Assembly (NCBI GenBank): GCA_035501255.1
Contig: DATJWM010000077.1
Location: 1-19,742 of the forward strand
Direction: 5' to 3'
From: JAFAZI01 sp035501255
GTDB taxonomy: Bacteria > Actinomycetota > Actinomycetes > JAFAQI01
DNA: 19,742 nucleotides
A program made the position numbers and the translations under genes. This document shows, piece after piece, positions 8,028-14,238 of the stretch (its first letter is position 1; every line of letters starts with the position of its first letter). The notes beneath the pieces are model-generated. The model was not told where the DNA came from and made no database searches. It saw only the letters and a list, made by a program, of their open reading frames with translations.

Positions 8028-8205
8028 TCAACCGCCTACCGGGTGAGCTGACGGGTTCGGGCGGGAAGATTCGCCCTACGACGCCTCGCCCGGGGAAATG
8101 TGGCGAGGTGTCGATTCACCCCAAGGGGAACTGGGTCCCCGGCTCGATCACACTTTCGTGCTTTCGACTCGGCGGTAGCTGCTGCCCCGCCACCGGTTAG
8201 CGACG
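8028..8205 (-). ncRNA. Cyclic di-AMP riboswitch (ydaO-yuaA class)
   Basis: The leader of the NlpC/P60 gene carries the signature blocks of the actinobacterial ydaO class in the right order on the minus strand. They are CGCTAACCGG near the 5' end, GCCGGGGACCCA, CCTTGGGGTGAATC, the pairing CTCGCC/GGCGAG, GAACCCGTCAGCTCACC, and the closing CGGTAGGCGG. A GAAA tetraloop hairpin (CAC-GAAA-GTG) and a GGCGG/CCGCC hairpin lie between. In actinobacteria this class is known upstream of rpf and nlpC/P60 cell-wall hydrolases and acts as an OFF switch on binding c-di-AMP. The element ends only about five bases before the GAAGGAGAG ribosome site, and I see no separate intrinsic terminator. Ribosome-site masking or Rho-dependent control is therefore possible. 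Confidence 0.93.
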
Positions 8206-8220
8206 AACGTCACAGCAACT

Positions 8221-8240
8221 GGTGTCACCTTACCGACACC
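8221..8240. promoter_or_regulatory. Inverted repeat enclosing the nlpC -10 region (putative operator)
   Basis: GGTGTC (8221-8226) and GACACC (8235-8240) are perfect 6-bp inverted arms around an 8-base centre that contains the proposed -10 box of the NlpC/P60 promoter. A dimeric regulator bound here would cover the -10 element and transcription start. No regulator is identified from the sequence. Confidence 0.4.
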
Positions 8241-8254
8241 GGTCCGGCTGGCAA
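8227..8254 (-). promoter_or_regulatory. Promoter of the riboswitch-controlled NlpC/P60 gene
   Basis: On the minus strand TTGCCA (8254-8249) and TAAGGT (8232-8227) are spaced by 16 bp; each is close to the housekeeping consensus (TTGACA and TANNNT). The predicted start near 8220 lies about 15 bases before the riboswitch, giving a leader of roughly 215 bases. The geometry of repeat array, promoter, riboswitch and gene is self-consistent. Confidence 0.6.
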
Positions 8255-8297
8255 AGGCACCGTCCACATCTGGGGTTCTTCGGCGCGTCGCCCACTG

Positions 8298-8360
8298 TTC
8301 ACCTCCGTCACATCACTCACAGGAACCACAACTTTCACACCCGTCACACAGGTCACTACC
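8298..8360. repeat. Array of seven 9-bp direct repeats (consensus nTCACannn)
   Basis: Seven consecutive 9-base units follow without gaps: TTCACCTCC, GTCACATCA, CTCACAGGA, ACCACAACT, TTCACACCC, GTCACACAG and GTCACTACC. All have CAC at positions 3-5 and six have TCAC. The array lies about 45 bp upstream of the -35 box of the NlpC/P60 promoter and overlaps the stop codon of the 68-residue gene. Tandem 9-mers of the GTCACA type are how the MtrA response regulator is reported to recognise DNA in mycobacteria, and MtrA controls cell-wall hydrolases there. MtrA binding is inference. Confidence 0.6.
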
Positions 8361-8562
8361 CGGCCGCGGCTTCGCCGTGGCGGCGCATGCGCAGTGGCGG
8401 AACCAGTCCCCCTTGGGCCAGCGCCCGCAGCGCGCCCGACTCGTCCTCGCTCCACTCGATGTCGCCGCGCTCGATCGCCGGGGGGGCGGCGAGCAAGACC
8501 GACACCACGCAGTCGTCACAGGCGACGTCGCGCACCTCGCAGGTGTCGCAGTCGATGATCAT
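8356..8562 (-). CDS. Small Cys-rich protein with paired CxxC motifs (conserved actinobacterial type)
   Basis: A 68-residue protein starting MIIDCDTCEVRDVACDDC, with Cys5, Cys8, Cys15 and Cys18 forming two CxxC pairs six residues apart, a likely zinc or Fe-S site. A hydrophobic VVSVLLAAP segment follows, then an acidic region and a Leu/Arg-rich end (ALRALAQGGLVPPLRMRR). The start is the ATG at 8562, with AAGGAG seven bases upstream; the longer open frame before it has no support. I recall similar short proteins next to NlpC/P60 genes in other actinobacteria but know no function. It precedes the riboswitch-controlled hydrolase on the same strand, though the hydrolase has its own promoter. Confidence 0.78.
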   Translation of the reverse strand: MIIDCDTCEVRDVACDDCVVSVLLAAPPAIERGDIEWSEDESGALRALAQGGLVPPLRMRRHGEAAAG

Positions 8563-8671
8563 GTCCTCGCTCCTTCCGATGCCACGGAGGCTAAAGCGGG
8601 GGTCCGACAACATCCGCCCAGTGCGGTGCAGACAACGGCGCGCCGCAGCCGAAGTTGTCGGCGACCGCTCC

Positions 8672-8677
8672 TACCGT
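8672..8677 (+). promoter_or_regulatory. -10-like hexamer giving a possible leaderless start
   Basis: TACCGT fits TANNNT and is followed by six bases and then the ATG at 8684, so transcription would begin at the start codon. No Shine-Dalgarno is seen. A TTGTCG upstream is only 11 bp away, too close to be its -35 box. Confidence 0.35.
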
Positions 8678-8683
8678 GACCCC

Positions 8684-10501
8684 ATGTCCACCCGGTCCGC
8701 GCCCGCCACGGGATCGGGCCGGGATCCGTGGACGGCGCCCGCGCGCATCGCGGTCCAGGGCAGCTTCGACGAACTCGGCGTCCCGCTCGCGCACGTCACC
8801 TTCGTCGTCGTCGATCTCGAGACAACCGGAGGGTCGCCGTCGACGTCGGCGATCACCGAGATCGGCGCGGTGAAAGTCCGTGGCGGTGAGGTGCTCGCTG
8901 AGTTTCAGACGCTCGTCAACCCGGCGATGGAGGTTCCGCCGTTCATCGCCGTACTCACCGGCATCACCGACGCGATGGTGGCGAGCGCGCCCTCACTCTC
9001 CGGCGTGCTCCCCGGCTTTCTCGAATGGGCCCGGGGCACCGTCCTCGTCGCCCACAACGCACCGTTCGACGTCGGCTTCCTGCGGTCGGGCTGCGCCTCG
9101 CTCGACCTCGAGTGGCCCGCGTTCGACACGGTCGACACCGCGCGACTCGCGCGCCGGGTGCTGACCCGCGACGAGGCGCCCGACTGCAAGCTCGCGACCC
9201 TTGCGCGGCTGTTTCGCGCGACGACCCCACCGTGCCATCGAGCCCTCGCCGACGCCCGCGCCACGGTCGAGGTCTTGCACGGCCTGCTCGAACGGATCGG
9301 CAACCTCGGCGTCCACACCTTCGATGAGCTCACGTCCTTCACCGGCATGGCGAGCGCCGCGCAGCGTCGGCGGCGCCATCTTGCCGACGGGCTGCCCAAC
9401 GGTCCCGGTGTGTACATCTTTCGCGACTCCCGCGGCGAGCCGCTCTACATCGGCCGCAGCCGCCACGTCCGGTCCCGCGTCCGGCAGTACTTCCTCGCGT
9501 CCGAGCCGCGCACCAGAATGGCCGAGATGGTCGGGATCGCGGAGCGGGTGGACGCAATCGCGTGTGCCCACCCGCTGGAGGCCGAGGTGCGTGAGCTGCG
9601 ACTGATCGCCGCCCACAAGCCGCGGTACAACCGTCGATCCCGGTTTCCCGAGCGAGCGTCGTGGGTCAAGCTCACGATCGAGCCCTACCCGCGGCTCGCG
9701 CTCGTACGCCGAGTCGCCGCCGACGGCGCGACCTACCTCGGCCCGTTCGGATCCGCTCGGGCCGCCGCCGCTGCGATGGCCGCGCTTCATGAGGCCGTCC
9801 CGCTGCGGCAATGCACCCCGCGCATTTCGCCGTCACGACCGCGCGCGGCGTGCACCCTGGCCGGCATCGGCCGATGCTGCGCGCCGTGCGAGGGCGGGGT
9901 CACGGCCGACGAGTACGCCCCGATCGCCGAGACCGCGCGAGGGCTGATGACCTCCGACGCCCGCCCGCTGCTCGACGCCGCCCGCCGCCGGATGGCGAGC
10001 CTGTCCGCTCAGCAGCGGTTCGAGGAGGCGGCCGCACACCGCGACCGGGCCTCGGCGTTCGTGCGCGCGGCCACCCGGATGCAGCGGCTGGCGGCGCTGT
10101 CCGGATGCGCCGAGCTCGTCGCTGCGCGCCCGGGCTTCGCAGCCGGGTGGGACCTCGCGGTGATCCGCCACGGCCGGCTGGCCGCCGCCGGCACCGTCGC
10201 ACCCGGGGCCGCGCCGATGCCCTACATCGACGCCCTCGTCGCCTCCGCCGAGCGGGTCACGCCAGGTCCGGGTCCGCTCGCCGCGGCCAGTGCCGAAGAG
10301 ATGGACCAGATCCTGCGCTGGCTCGCCGGCCCGGGCACTCGCCTGGTGAGAATCGATGGCGAGTGGTCCTCGCCGGCCACCGGTCCGGGACACGCACACG
10401 CGTGGCTGGCCGCCACCGAAGGTGCCAGCGACGCCGCCGAGCCGCTCGCTGATCGGCGAGGATTGCGTCCGGTCCACCGCCCGTATCGCGCGCTGGGATA
10501 G
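8684..10501 (+). CDS. DEDDh 3'-5' exonuclease fused to GIY-YIG/UvrC-like nuclease module
   Basis: A 605-residue fusion. Residues ~38-205 are a DnaQ-type exonuclease with all five catalytic residues: Asp44 and Glu46 (VVDLETTG), Asp129 (HNAPFDVGFL), His185 and Asp190 (CHRALADA). Residues ~236-320 are a GIY-YIG domain (GPGVYIF...LYIGRSRHVRSRVRQYF...PRYN) like the UvrC N terminus or Cho. Next comes a UvrC-like Cys cluster (Cys377, 390, 398, 402), where UvrC carries a 4Fe-4S cluster, and a UVR-like helix (LSAQQRFEEAAAHRDR). The UvrC C-terminal RNase H-like nuclease and HhH domains are absent. It resembles M. tuberculosis Rv2191 in architecture and position. A DNA-repair role, incising and then trimming, is inferred. 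The start is ATG 8684; the frame upstream is open but not conserved-looking. Confidence 0.9.
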   Translation: MSTRSAPATGSGRDPWTAPARIAVQGSFDELGVPLAHVTFVVVDLETTGGSPSTSAITEIGAVKVRGGEVLAEFQTLVNPAMEVPPFIAVLTGITDAMVASAPSLSGVLPGFLEWARGTVLVAHNAPFDVGFLRSGCASLDLEWPAFDTVDTARLARRVLTRDEAPDCKLATLARLFRATTPPCHRALADARATVEVLHGLLERIGNLGVHTFDELTSFTGMASAAQRRRRHLADGLPNGPGVYIFRDSRGEPLYIGRSRHVRSRVRQYFLASEPRTRMAEMVGIAERVDAIACAHPLEAEVRELRLIAAHKPRYNRRSRFPERASWVKLTIEPYPRLALVRRVAADGATYLGPFGSARAAAAAMAALHEAVPLRQCTPRISPSRPRAACTLAGIGRCCAPCEGGVTADEYAPIAETARGLMTSDARPLLDAARRRMASLSAQQRFEEAAAHRDRASAFVRAATRMQRLAALSGCAELVAARPGFAAGWDLAVIRHGRLAAAGTVAPGAAPMPYIDALVASAERVTPGPGPLAAASAEEMDQILRWLAGPGTRLVRIDGEWSSPATGPGHAHAWLAATEGASDAAEPLADRRGLRPVHRPYRALG

Positions 10502-10555
10502 CGCCTGCCGACGGCACAAGTCGCGCGTTTGCCGTCTCAGGTCCATGATCGATCA

Positions 10556-11647
10556 GTGGACATCGACCTGGCCGAGCTCTCCCGTGCGGTGGGCAGCCCG
10601 GTGTCGACGTACACCGTCACCGCGATCGAGCCCGACCTTCGGGTGCACTCCGTCACCGGTGGCGTCTACCGGGTGACCGGCGAGGGATTCTCGCTCGTGA
10701 TCAAGGTGGTGCAGCGTGGCAGGGACGACACCGGCGACGACGGCCTGTGGGTGTCCGGCGAGAGCCCCGAGCATCGCAACTACTGGAAACGCGAGTGGCT
10801 CGCCTACAGCACCGGACTGCTCGACGCCCTCCCCGGCGAGCTCCGCGCACCGCGCACGCTGCTCACGACCACGCCGAGCGACGACGAGTGCTGGATCTGG
10901 ATGGAAGACGTCGAGGGCTACCCCGGTCGGGAGTGGGCGGTCGCGGACTACGACAGCGTCGCCTTCGACCTCGGCACCACTCAGGCGGCGTTCGCCAGCG
11001 GGCGCAGCATCCTGCCCAGCGAGCCGTGGCTCGCCCGCGGCTGGCTGCGCAGCTGGGTGGCGCTCTTCGAGCCGCGGATGAAGGCGCTCGACGATCCGTC
11101 GGGATACCCGCAGGAGTGGCGAACGACGATCGAGACGCTCGCCCAACGGGTCCAGGCATTGTGGGACCGGCGGGAGTCGCTGCTCGCGATCGTCGAATCC
11201 GCGCCGCTCACCCTCGTGCACGCCGACCTGTGGCCGGCCAACCTGATCGCTGCCGACGACGGCACGACGGTGGCACTCGACTGGTCGCAGATCGGGATCG
11301 GCGCACTCGCGCAGGATCTCGACCAGCTCATCCTCGATCCGGTGTGGATGCAGGTACGACCGGACACCGACCTCGAGGACCTGGAGACCAACGTCCTTCG
11401 GGGGTACGGGTCCGGACTGCGGTCCTCCGGCATCGACCTTCCGGCGTCGACCCTTCGGCACTGGTACGCCGCTGCCGCGAGCGTCCACTACGCGCCGATG
11501 CTCGGCGCGGCCGCCGGTCTGACCCAGCCCGACATCGACGCGGCGCTACGTCGGTGGAATCGTCCCTACCCGGAGGTGGTTGCGCACCGGGCGACCGTCA
11601 TCGAGCGCGCACTCGACCTCGGCGAATGGGCGCTCGCTCGCGGGTAG
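10556..11647 (+). CDS. APH/ChoK-like small-molecule phosphotransferase family protein
   Basis: A protein-kinase-like fold of 363 residues from the GTG at 10556. The N lobe has GGVYRVTGEGFSLVIKVV, with a Lys for ATP phosphates, and a Glu-bearing helix (YWKREWLAY). The hinge-like WIWMEDVEG follows. The catalytic loop is VHADLWPANLI (H-x-D-x4-N form) and the metal-binding block is VALDWSQIG, where DWS replaces the usual DxD. The substrate is not predictable; family members phosphorylate aminoglycosides, choline, homoserine or sugars, and nothing here shows antibiotic resistance. There is no Shine-Dalgarno before the GTG, but CATGAT lies six bases upstream of it. The in-frame TTG at 10529 is an alternative. 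It sits between the exonuclease fusion and the Lrp-type gene. Confidence 0.82.
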   Translation: MDIDLAELSRAVGSPVSTYTVTAIEPDLRVHSVTGGVYRVTGEGFSLVIKVVQRGRDDTGDDGLWVSGESPEHRNYWKREWLAYSTGLLDALPGELRAPRTLLTTTPSDDECWIWMEDVEGYPGREWAVADYDSVAFDLGTTQAAFASGRSILPSEPWLARGWLRSWVALFEPRMKALDDPSGYPQEWRTTIETLAQRVQALWDRRESLLAIVESAPLTLVHADLWPANLIAADDGTTVALDWSQIGIGALAQDLDQLILDPVWMQVRPDTDLEDLETNVLRGYGSGLRSSGIDLPASTLRHWYAAAASVHYAPMLGAAAGLTQPDIDAALRRWNRPYPEVVAHRATVIERALDLGEWALARG

Positions 11648-11666
11648 GCCTGCCCGCGGGCGACGG

Positions 11667-11672
11667 TAGGCT
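11667..11672 (+). promoter_or_regulatory. -10 box for a leaderless Lrp-domain transcript
   Basis: TAGGCT fits TANNNT and ends seven bases before the GTG at 11680. No Shine-Dalgarno precedes the gene, so a leaderless mRNA starting at or next to the GTG is likely. No clear -35 box. Confidence 0.45.
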
Positions 11673-11679
11673 CCCGACA

Positions 11680-11958
11680 GTGATCACTGCGATTGTCTTC
11701 ATCTCCGCCTCGGTCGATCGCATCCCCGAGGTCGCCGAGCAGATCGCGGCGCTCCCGGGCGTGACCGAGGTGTACTCCGTGACCGGAGAAATCGACCTGA
11801 TCGCGCTGATCCGGGTGCGGTCACACGAGCAGATCGCCGACGTGGTGGCGGACCGCCTGAACAAGGTCGACGGCGTTCTCGCGACCGAGACCCACGTCGC
11901 GTTCCGCACCTACTCCCAGCACGACCTCGAGGCGGCGTTCTCGATCGGCATGGACTGA
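11680..11958 (+). CDS. Stand-alone Lrp/AsnC effector-binding (RAM) domain protein
   Basis: A 92-residue protein that is just the alpha-beta sandwich effector domain of Lrp/AsnC regulators. It opens VITAIVFISASVDRIPEVAEQIAALPGVTEVYSVTGEIDLIALI and ends ...VATETHVAFRTYSQHDLEAAFSIG. The VYSVTGEIDLIALIRV block is the ligand-loop strand pair of the family. There is no HTH, so it cannot bind DNA alone. Such stand-alone RAM proteins form dimers or octamers and bind amino acids. Its stop converges on trpD with a 46-base gap; a link to tryptophan or amino-acid sensing is tempting but unproven. The start is the GTG at 11680, probably leaderless. Confidence 0.88.
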   Translation: MITAIVFISASVDRIPEVAEQIAALPGVTEVYSVTGEIDLIALIRVRSHEQIADVVADRLNKVDGVLATETHVAFRTYSQHDLEAAFSIGMD

Positions 11959-12004
11959 CGACCGCGCCAGCGGCCCTCGACGGCGCTCGGCTGACACGCC
12001 GCAA

Positions 12005-13048
12005 TCAACCCGAGCGCAGAGCCTGGCTCGCGGCCACCCAGCGCTCGAGCGCGTCCTTCGCCGCCCCCGCGTCGAGGGCCTGCGCGGCGACCGTCATCGA
12101 CTCGCCCAGCTGATCGGTGATCGACGTCGCCGTTGGCCCGTTCAACGCGACCAGGGCCGCGGCGGCGTTCAGCAGCACCGCGTCACGGACAGCGCCGCGC
12201 TCACCATCGAGGACGCGGTGGGTGACCGCGGCGTTGAATGCGGCGTCCGCGCCACGCAGCGCACTCGGCGCCGCCGCCGCAATCCCCAGCGCAGTCGGGT
12301 CGACCGTGTCCTCCCGGACCACACCTCCCGCGACCACCCACACCCGCGACGGCGCGCACACGGACAACTCGTCGAGCCCGTCGGTGCCGCGGACGACGAG
12401 CGCGGCCGTCCCGCGGGCGGCGAGCACCCCCGCCATGACTGCGGCCATGCGTTCGTCCGCGCATCCGACCACCTGCGCGCCGGGCTGCGCGGGGTTGGTG
12501 AGCGGGCCGAGGAAGTTGAACACCGTCGGAACGCCGAGCTCTCGGCGCGGCGGTCCGGTGAACCGGAACGCAGGATGGAACACCGGCGCGAAGCAAAAGC
12601 CGATGCCCGCCTTCTCGACGCATGCCTGGACGGCGTCCGGAGGCAGGTCGACCACCACGCCCAGCTCCTCGAGCAGGTCCGCGGACCCGCAGGCGGAGGA
12701 CGCGGCCCGGTTGCCGTGCTTGACCACCCGCCCGCCGGCGCCGTTGACCACGAGAGCGGCCATCGTGGAGATGTTGACCGTCGAAGCCCGGTCACCGCCG
12801 GTGCCACACGTGTCGACTGCCGGGCCCGTGAGCGTCAGCGGCGCCGCCTTCGCGAGCATCGACCGAACCAGGCCCTCGACCTCATCGGCGGTTTCGCCCT
12901 TCGCCCGCAGCGCCACCGCGAAGCCGGCGATCTGGGCCGGCGTCGCATCGCCCGACATGATCTCGGCCATCGCCCACGCGGTGTCATCCGCCTCGAGCGA
13001 GCACCCAGCCAGCAGCGCGGAGAGCAGCGTCGGCCAACTCGTCGTCAC
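12005..13048 (-). CDS. trpD: Anthranilate phosphoribosyltransferase
   Basis: A 347-residue enzyme (family ~340) that joins anthranilate to PRPP, the second step of tryptophan synthesis. The glycine-rich PRPP site is VDTCGTGGDRASTVNIST; the anthranilate/phosphate block is VVKHGNRAASSACGSADLLEELGV; FAPVFHPA, TVFNFLGPLTNP and the metal-binding GTDGLDELS follow in order. The start is GTG 13048, 15 bases after the stop of the receiver-like gene, so the two are probably co-transcribed; a GGAG lies upstream. No other trp gene is in the window, so this is the detached trpD location seen in other actinobacteria (Rv2192c in M. tuberculosis). No attenuator or leader peptide is visible. Confidence 0.95.
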   Translation of the reverse strand: MTTSWPTLLSALLAGCSLEADDTAWAMAEIMSGDATPAQIAGFAVALRAKGETADEVEGLVRSMLAKAAPLTLTGPAVDTCGTGGDRASTVNISTMAALVVNGAGGRVVKHGNRAASSACGSADLLEELGVVVDLPPDAVQACVEKAGIGFCFAPVFHPAFRFTGPPRRELGVPTVFNFLGPLTNPAQPGAQVVGCADERMAAVMAGVLAARGTAALVVRGTDGLDELSVCAPSRVWVVAGGVVREDTVDPTALGIAAAAPSALRGADAAFNAAVTHRVLDGERGAVRDAVLLNAAAALVALNGPTATSITDQLGESMTVAAQALDAGAAKDALERWVAASQALRSG

Positions 13049-13063
13049 CCGCGACGCTCCGGT

Positions 13064-13519
13064 TCAGCCCGCCGCACCGACCGCATTCTCCTCGCCGACC
13101 AGCAACTGCGCGACGGCGGCCGCGATCTGAACCGCGTCGATCGGGTGAGAGATAACGCGCTGCGCGCGCGACCAGGTCGCAAGCCACGCGTCGTCGCGGC
13201 GGCCGACGACGAGAAGCACCGGCGGGGGGTCGTCGAGCTCGTCTTTGATCTGGCGAGCGAGCCCGATCCCTCCCGTCGGCGCGGACTCGCCGTCGAAGAT
13301 GGCGAGGTCGATCCCGCCGGCGTCCAGGCGAGCAACCGCGTCGTCCCCGCGGTCGACGGCGACGTAGGTGAGCGCCAAGGCAGGTACCGGGGCGGAACCG
13401 AGCGCGGTGATGATCCGGTCCCGGGTGGACTCGTGACTCGAGTACACGAGGACGGTGGCGGACCGGGGGCCGGCCGCGGGTCCGTCGGCTGAGTGATGGT
13501 CGTCGGGGTGCGAGGCCAT
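13064..13519 (-). CDS. Degenerate receiver-domain (pseudo-receiver) protein
   Basis: A 151-residue protein with a receiver-like fold of about 120 residues and no output domain. Strand 1 reads ATVLVYSSHEST, where the acidic pair of true receivers (DD/DE) is replaced by Ser27-Ser28. Strand 3 keeps an Asp in LAIFDGESAPTGG (Asp76). The conserved Lys-Pro near the end is His125-Pro126 (VISHPIDA). Loss of the metal-binding acids and the Lys argues against normal phosphotransfer. The N terminus is His/Asp-rich and looks disordered. The start is ATG 13519, which lies six bases after TACGAT, suggesting a leaderless mRNA. It precedes trpD by 15 bases and is divergent from ctaE. The partner is unknown. 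Confidence 0.68.
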   Translation of the reverse strand: MASHPDDHHSADGPAAGPRSATVLVYSSHESTRDRIITALGSAPVPALALTYVAVDRGDDAVARLDAGGIDLAIFDGESAPTGGIGLARQIKDELDDPPPVLLVVGRRDDAWLATWSRAQRVISHPIDAVQIAAAVAQLLVGEENAVGAAG

Positions 13520-13525
13520 GCGCCG

Positions 13526-13531
13526 ATCGTA
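13526..13531 (-). promoter_or_regulatory. -10 box for a leaderless pseudo-receiver/trpD transcript
   Basis: On the minus strand TACGAT matches TANNNT and is followed by six bases and then the ATG at 13519. There is no Shine-Dalgarno, so the predicted start of the mRNA coincides with the start codon. No convincing -35 box. Confidence 0.45.
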
Positions 13532-13616
13532 GTCAGTCCCGGCAGCGTCCCGACCCCGGCCAACCCGTCCGCGACGCGCCGGTGGGGGTCCTGTCACCAC
13601 GCCGGGCAGGGACTGG

Positions 13617-13622
13617 CAGAAT
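13617..13622 (+). promoter_or_regulatory. Candidate -10 box for leaderless ctaE-qcrCAB mRNA
   Basis: CAGAAT is followed by CCCCCC and the GTG of ctaE at 13629. It deviates from TANNNT only at the first base. No Shine-Dalgarno is present. The -35 region is unclear. Confidence 0.35.
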
Positions 13623-13628
13623 CCCCCC

Positions 13629-14225
13629 GTGGCTTCCGCTACTGCGATCGAGCAGCCTCCGGCTCACGGATCGCTGAACCGGCCGAACCTGGTCAGCGTC
13701 GGCGTCATCGTCTGGCTGTCCTCGGAGTTGATGTTCTTCGCGGCCCTGTTCGCGATGTATTTCACGATTCGCTCGATCAACGAGCCCAACTGGCCGCCGC
13801 ACTATGTGAATCTCGACCTCAAGACGGCTGCGCCCTTCACGATCGTGCTGGTCCTGTCCAGCGTGACCTGCCAACTCGGGGTGTTCGCCGCCGAGCGCGG
13901 TGACGTCCAGCGGTTGCGCTTCTGGTTCATGGTCACGTTCTTCATGGGCGCGGTGTTCATCGGTGGCCAGGCCTTCGAGTACTTCGTGCACAACGACTTC
14001 AACCTCTCGACCGGCGGCTACAGCTCGGTCTACTACATGACCACCGGCTTCCACGGGCTGCACGTGATCGGTGGGCTGATCGCGTTCGTCCTGCTGATGG
14101 TGCGAACGACGTTCGGTCGCTTCACGCCGGCGCAAGCAACTGCGGCGATCGTGGTGTCGTACTACTGGCACTTCGTCGACATCGTATGGATCGGGCTGTT
14201 CACCATCATTTATCTGATTCGGTAG
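13629..14225 (+). CDS. ctaE: Cytochrome aa3 oxidase subunit III
   Basis: A 198-residue polytopic membrane protein of the heme-copper oxidase subunit III family, in the short five-helix form usual in actinobacteria. Helices are visible at SVGVIVWLSSELMFFAALFAMYF, TIVLVLSSVTCQLGVFA, FWFMVTFFMGAVFIGGQAFEY, GLHVIGGLIAFVLLMV and WHFVDIVWIGLFTIIYLI. The diagnostic motifs are SSELMFFAALF, TGFHGLHVIGG and SYYWHFVDIVWI. It holds no redox centre but stabilises the catalytic subunit and proton uptake. It starts at GTG 13629 and is followed by qcrC after 13 bases, so the oxidase subunit and the bc1 complex are expressed together, as expected for an obligate bc1-aa3 supercomplex. Confidence 0.96.
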   Translation: MASATAIEQPPAHGSLNRPNLVSVGVIVWLSSELMFFAALFAMYFTIRSINEPNWPPHYVNLDLKTAAPFTIVLVLSSVTCQLGVFAAERGDVQRLRFWFMVTFFMGAVFIGGQAFEYFVHNDFNLSTGGYSSVYYMTTGFHGLHVIGGLIAFVLLMVRTTFGRFTPAQATAAIVVSYYWHFVDIVWIGLFTIIYLIR

Positions 14226-14238
14226 CGGAGTGGAGACC

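Noticed and set aside
6198..8051. Long plus-strand open frame of about 617 codons opposite sepH and the NlpC/P60 gene
   Set aside because: Its translation is Arg/Pro/Gly/His-rich with no motif. It is the antisense shadow of two well-supported genes and of the riboswitch in GC-rich DNA.
8222..8683. Upstream in-frame extension of the exonuclease fusion gene
   Set aside because: It would cross the repeat array, promoter and the antisense 68-residue gene, and the domain begins just after ATG 8684.
10556..11647. Aminoglycoside resistance gene
   Set aside because: The protein has the APH/ChoK fold motifs but nothing that points to an antibiotic substrate; the family is large and mostly metabolic.
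11959..12004. Possible terminator (GCGCC...GGCGC) between the Lrp-type gene and trpD
   Set aside because: Only a 5-bp stem with a long loop, which is expected by chance at this GC content.
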